Shown: positions 23,025 through 25,814 of the stretch, piece after piece
How positions within the stretch are numbered: the stretch's first letter is position 1
How the letters are laid out: the number at the start of each line of letters is the position of its first letter
DNA from: JTS-RE9 sp964649195
Lineage (GTDB): Bacteria; Planctomycetota; Phycisphaerae; Phycisphaerales; Phycisphaeraceae
DNA length: 25,814 nucleotides
Reading direction: 5' to 3'
Assembly (NCBI GenBank): GCA_964649195.1
Contig: CAZYPK010000066.1
Coordinates: 1 to 25,814, forward strand
Made by a program: the position numbers and the translations under genes
Notes under the pieces: generated by a model
The model's database searches: none
What the model was told of the DNA's origin: nothing
Seen by the model: only the letters and a program-made list of their open reading frames with translations

Positions 23025-23209
23025 AAGCCGCGACTCAACGAGCAGTGAGGTCAGAGATCAGAAGTCAGAGGTCAGGAGACAGGAAAAAGCCCGCAGCCGC
23101 TTGCGGCTTCGCTCTGACCTCTGACCTCTGACCTCTGACTTCTTTACATCCGCCGCGCGATGGACCCTCCTTCAGGCTGCTGACGTCCGCGACGTGTTAC
23201 GTCGCGGCT
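23025..23209. repeat. R3 element E/F: truncated left hairpin, heptamers, intact right half
   Basis: The left end has only part of the hairpin (GCCGCGACTCAACGAG, 23027-23042) and runs straight into GAGGTCA-type heptamers (about 23046-23080). The right half (23096-23209) carries GCCGCTTGCGGCTTCGC, CTCTGAC-type heptamers (23112-23143), CGCGCGATGG, CCTTCAGGCTG and a hairpin with stem CCGCGACGT/ACGTCGCGG. The right half is the reverse complement, part by part, of repeat D. It fills the gap between hydrolase and phosphotransferase genes. Confidence 0.85.
23084..23110 (-). terminator. probable terminator of the phosphotransferase gene, within R3 E/F
   Basis: On the minus strand the sequence AAGCCGC, an 8-nt loop, then GCGGGCTT pairs with one bulged base and is followed by TTTTT (23084-23088). 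It is placed about 105 bp after the phosphotransferase stop. Confidence 0.6.
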
Positions 23210-23216
23210 GGGGATA

Positions 23217-24206
23217 TCACTTGCCCACCTGGGCTTCGAGCACTTCCAGCGCCGCCTCCACGTGATGGGGATTGCCCATGTGCCGAAGGATGGCCGGGGT
23301 ACACATGGCGATCAGCGCCCGCTGAATGGAGGCAAGCTGCGGCCAGTGCGGATCGACAGGCAGGCCAAGTTCCTTTCGCTGCCGCGCGACGAGCTTGCAG
23401 ATCTTTCGGCCATCGAGCTTGTCGCGCCTGGACCAATAGAGATGCTCCAGATGAACGGCATCCTCGATCCAGTGGCCGCGATGGACCTCCGCCAGGTCGA
23501 TGAGCACCGCGGGGCCGGCCGGCGGCGGGTTGCGGGTCATGGCGTTGCCCAGGTGGATGTCGCCGTGGCACCAGCCGTCAGCCTGGCGATCCTGCCAGAT
23601 GTTCAGCCAGTGGCGCAGATGCTGATGGGCGTGTTTGAGAGCCCGGCTCCATCGCTGTTCGTGGGCCACCGAGTGGCGATGAACATTCTCTCTCGCCTCC
23701 TCCCGAATCGCTTCGTAATCGCGCGACCGCACATCGCCGCTCACCGGGACGCTCTGCGCAGCCTTGGAGAACTTCACCATCGCCTCGATGAGCAGATCGA
23801 ATCCATGCGATCCCCATTCGCCGCCGATGGGGCCGTGGGGCAATCGTTCCATGACCACCCATGCCATGTCGTAGCCGCCCAGTTCTTCGCCGTGGGCATA
23901 CAGGCGAGGCGCCACATCGTGCCCCTGCAACTGCATCAGCCAGCGACGCTCGCGCGGAGGCACGGGGAGTTTCACCACCACTGCGTGTTTGGAAAGATCA
24001 TCATCCTCATAGGTGGCGTAGCCGGTCAGCGCGCCGCCTCGCTGCCAGTCGGTGCGAAACCAGTTGATCGCTGACAGGCGACCATCGCAGTGGGATCGGA
24101 CGACCGGTTCAAGGTCGGCGCCAAACGGGGAGAATGCACTGGCGGCAGGTTCCGCCGCCGATGGGGGCGAGGACATCATGGCGGGCTGCACTTTCGCAGT
24201 CCGCAT
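23217..24206 (-). CDS. APH-like phosphotransferase
   Basis: The protein (329 residues from ATG 24206) belongs to the aminoglycoside phosphotransferase/choline kinase-like fold. Motifs: VVVKLP with the ATP-binding Lys79, hinge WVVMERLPHG, catalytic loop CHGDIHLGN (HGD at 214-216, Asn221) and the metal-binding Asp237 in VLIDLAEVHRG. The catalytic set is complete, so it should transfer phosphate to a small molecule; resistance should not be assumed. The start is uncertain: ATG 24206 has AGGAA 8 nt upstream, whereas frames from 24308 and 24353 would add a signal-like hydrophobic segment odd for a cytosolic kinase. Divergent from the aminopeptidase gene. Its 3' end abuts repeat R3 E/F. Confidence 0.82.
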   Translation of the reverse strand: MRTAKVQPAMMSSPPSAAEPAASAFSPFGADLEPVVRSHCDGRLSAINWFRTDWQRGGALTGYATYEDDDLSKHAVVVKLPVPPRERRWLMQLQGHDVAPRLYAHGEELGGYDMAWVVMERLPHGPIGGEWGSHGFDLLIEAMVKFSKAAQSVPVSGDVRSRDYEAIREEARENVHRHSVAHEQRWSRALKHAHQHLRHWLNIWQDRQADGWCHGDIHLGNAMTRNPPPAGPAVLIDLAEVHRGHWIEDAVHLEHLYWSRRDKLDGRKICKLVARQRKELGLPVDPHWPQLASIQRALIAMCTPAILRHMGNPHHVEAALEVLEAQVGK

Positions 24207-24379
24207 CGATTCGGTTCCTGGCGTGGGTGAATCAACCAATGCCCGGACCTCCGCGAGCGAAGTGAACAACAAACAGGCCACGGCGATACCCCAACGGTAA
24301 CGATCCATCGCAACGCAGGCAAGGAAAATCGCGGGTCCAACCTTCGTTATCATGCCCTTTTTTCCATCGGAGATTTTCC

Positions 24380-25528
24380 ATGCGTGATTCCCGGCTCGAC
24401 AAGCTCGCCAAGGTTCTCGTCGAATATTCCACCGCCATCAAGCCCGGCCAGCTCGTGCGCATCACCGGCGATCCGGTCGCGCTGCCGCTGCTGGAGGCGA
24501 TCTACGAAGCCTGCCTCAAGGCCGGCGCCAATCCGTATCTCAAGTGTTCGCCCGACACGCTGGCCGAGATGTTCTACGAACATGCCGGCGAGGACCAGCT
24601 CAAGTTTGTGAACCCCGTCGCGCTTTATGAGATCGAGAACATCGATGTCTCCATCTCGCTCTGGGCCGAGACCAACACGAAGTCGCTCACCCGCGTCGAT
24701 CCCAAACGGCAGGGCATGGCTTCGGCGGCACGCAAGCCGATCTTCAAGGTCTTCATGGAACGGGCGGGCAAACCCAAGGGCGATCCGAAGAAACTCAACT
24801 GGTGCGGCACGCTTTATCCGACCCTCGCCTCCGCGCAGGATGCGGAAATGTCGCTGCGCCAGTACGAGGACTTCGTCTTCGGCGCAGGCCACCTCGACAA
24901 GGAAGACCCCGTCGCCATCTGGCGCGAAATCGAAGCGAGGCAGCAGAAGGTCGTCGATTACCTCCAGGGCAAAAAGGAACTCCATTTCAAAACGGCGAGC
25001 GGCACCGACCTGCATGTCAATGTCGAAGGCTCCACCTGGATCAACTGCGCAGGCCACGAGAACTTCCCCGATGGCGAAGTCTTCACCGGCCCCAACCTCA
25101 AGGCGAAGGACGGCGGCGTCAACGGTGTCGTCCGCTACTCATTCCCGGCGGTACACAACGGACGTGAGGTGCATGACATCGAACTCATCTTCGAGAAGGG
25201 CCGGGTGGTCAAGGCGAAAGCCTCGAAAAACGAGGACTTTCTGAAGGAGATGCTGGCGATGGATGAAGGGGCCGGCGCCCTGGGCGAGATCGCCATCGGC
25301 ACCAACTACAACATCACCGAGTACTCGAAGAACACGCTCTTCGATGAAAAAATCGGCGGCACCTTCCACGCAGCCGTCGGCGCAGGCTACCCCGAAAGCG
25401 GCAACACCAACGAGTCCGGCCTGCACTGGGACATGGTCTGCGACTTAAGAAAGGGCGGCACCATCAGCATCGATGGCGAAGTCTTTTCACGCGATGGGAA
25501 GTTTGTGTTCGAAGGTTGGCCGGGATGA
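24380..25528 (+). CDS. M29-family aminopeptidase (thermophilic aminopeptidase type)
   Basis: This 382-residue protein is a metallo-aminopeptidase of family M29 (AmpS/PepS/aminopeptidase T), which removes N-terminal residues with two metal ions. The expected ligands are visible in order: Glu233 in DGEVFTGP, Glu303 in GEIAIGTN, His330 in GTFHAAVG, Tyr337 in GYPESG, and His349/Asp351 in HWDMVCDLR. The N-terminal Rossmann-like domain (about 1-190) is complete, and overall length is close to the family norm. CGGAG about 9 nt upstream supports the start. No signal, so cytosolic. It is divergent from the phosphotransferase and followed by repeat R1 copy 3. Confidence 0.94.
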   Translation: MRDSRLDKLAKVLVEYSTAIKPGQLVRITGDPVALPLLEAIYEACLKAGANPYLKCSPDTLAEMFYEHAGEDQLKFVNPVALYEIENIDVSISLWAETNTKSLTRVDPKRQGMASAARKPIFKVFMERAGKPKGDPKKLNWCGTLYPTLASAQDAEMSLRQYEDFVFGAGHLDKEDPVAIWREIEARQQKVVDYLQGKKELHFKTASGTDLHVNVEGSTWINCAGHENFPDGEVFTGPNLKAKDGGVNGVVRYSFPAVHNGREVHDIELIFEKGRVVKAKASKNEDFLKEMLAMDEGAGALGEIAIGTNYNITEYSKNTLFDEKIGGTFHAAVGAGYPESGNTNESGLHWDMVCDLRKGGTISIDGEVFSRDGKFVFEGWPG

Positions 25529-25560
25529 AATGCATCATCGGAAAGCTCCACCCGGAGTGT

Positions 25561-25707
25561 TGAGAACTTTGGGGTGGCTGGGGCTGAGGCTTTGCGAAGC
25601 CCCGGCCTGGCGACCCTCAGCCTTTAGTTGCGCCATCTTGCTTCGTGCATCTGGTCCGGGGGCCGGGGCTTCGCGGAGCCTCAGCCCCAGCCACCCAAAA
25701 GTTCTCA
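25561..25707. repeat. R1 composite palindrome, copy 3 (most complete)
   Basis: Arms of 47 bp (25561-25607 and 25661-25707) match at 44 of 47 positions. They start TGAGAACTTT and contain GGTGGCTGGGGCTGAGGCT and GCGAAGCCCCGGCC. The loop of 53 nt carries GGCGACC, CTCAGCCTTTAG and TTGCTTCGTGC, shared in inverse orientation with copy 1. It begins 32 bp after the aminopeptidase stop. The remaining 107 bp to the window end show no feature. Confidence 0.9.
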
Positions 25708-25814
25708 GCCACCCGGCGGGATGAGGCAAGGATTTTCACTTGCAGATTTCACGGTGCGCTTGGTTTGCAGATGATCATCAGAACGAAGGTGCTCAGCGGT
25801 CCGACAAGAACACT

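Noticed and set aside
22015..23143. CRISPR array
   Set aside because: The repeats are 7-bp tandem units without unique spacers, and no cas gene is present.
23217..24206. Aminoglycoside resistance gene
   Set aside because: The kinase fold is clear, but there is no mobile context or specific subfamily signature to support a resistance role.

Overview
The window looks like chromosomal DNA of a planctomycete, possibly of the Phycisphaerae. The phylum call rests on a DUF1800–DUF1501 gene pair, a giant secreted protein with a PVC-type membrane-bound-dehydrogenase propeller and a C-terminal c-type haem, several secreted or lipoprotein hydrolases, high GC content, and very repeat-rich intergenic DNA. 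The class-level placement is inference. I see no phage, plasmid, CRISPR or transposase gene.

Layout. 174–4714 (minus) is a three-gene exported-protein operon: secreted DUF3352-like protein, DUF1800, Tat-exported DUF1501. 4952–5692 (minus) is a secreted SGNH hydrolase with its own terminator. A PilZ-domain protein (5899–6222, plus) converges on a lipoprotein that resembles the soluble head of SecD (6274–7473, minus). 8127–10551 (plus) is a compact Tad/Flp pilus locus: CpaF ATPase, two Flp-type prepilins and an A24 prepilin peptidase. 10845–14486 is the 1213-residue PVC/SGNH/discoidin/cytochrome c protein. It is followed by an ABM-fold monooxygenase-like protein, a lipoprotein gamma-glutamyltransferase, tRNA-Lys(CUU) on the minus strand, and ribosomal protein S1 with six S1 domains. 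The right third holds a glycosylasparaginase, two small minus-strand ORFs, an alpha/beta hydrolase, an APH-like phosphotransferase and an M29 aminopeptidase.

Most ordinary genes can be assigned with confidence. The unusual content is the repeat landscape. Three families of composite palindromes recur: R1 at 1–115, 7916–8023 and 25561–25707; R2 at 14505–14592 and 16904–16990; R3 at 14952–15138, 19672–19938, 20950–21120, 21957–22062 and 23025–23209. A separate class of 7-bp tandem arrays (unit sequences TGAGATT, TCAGAGG or GGGGACA) occurs between genes and also in frame inside the asparaginase and the alpha/beta hydrolase, and is open in frame at the 5' end of DUF1800. R3 parts bracket the asparaginase and the alpha/beta hydrolase in inverted orientation and supply the hydrolase's stop codon. 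No transposase for these elements is present, so if they are mobile they must be moved in trans.

Three genes (cpaF, asparaginase, hydrolase) have a -10-like hexamer ending 6–7 nt before the ATG, which suggests leaderless transcripts. All calls come from reading the sequence and its translations; no database search was run.
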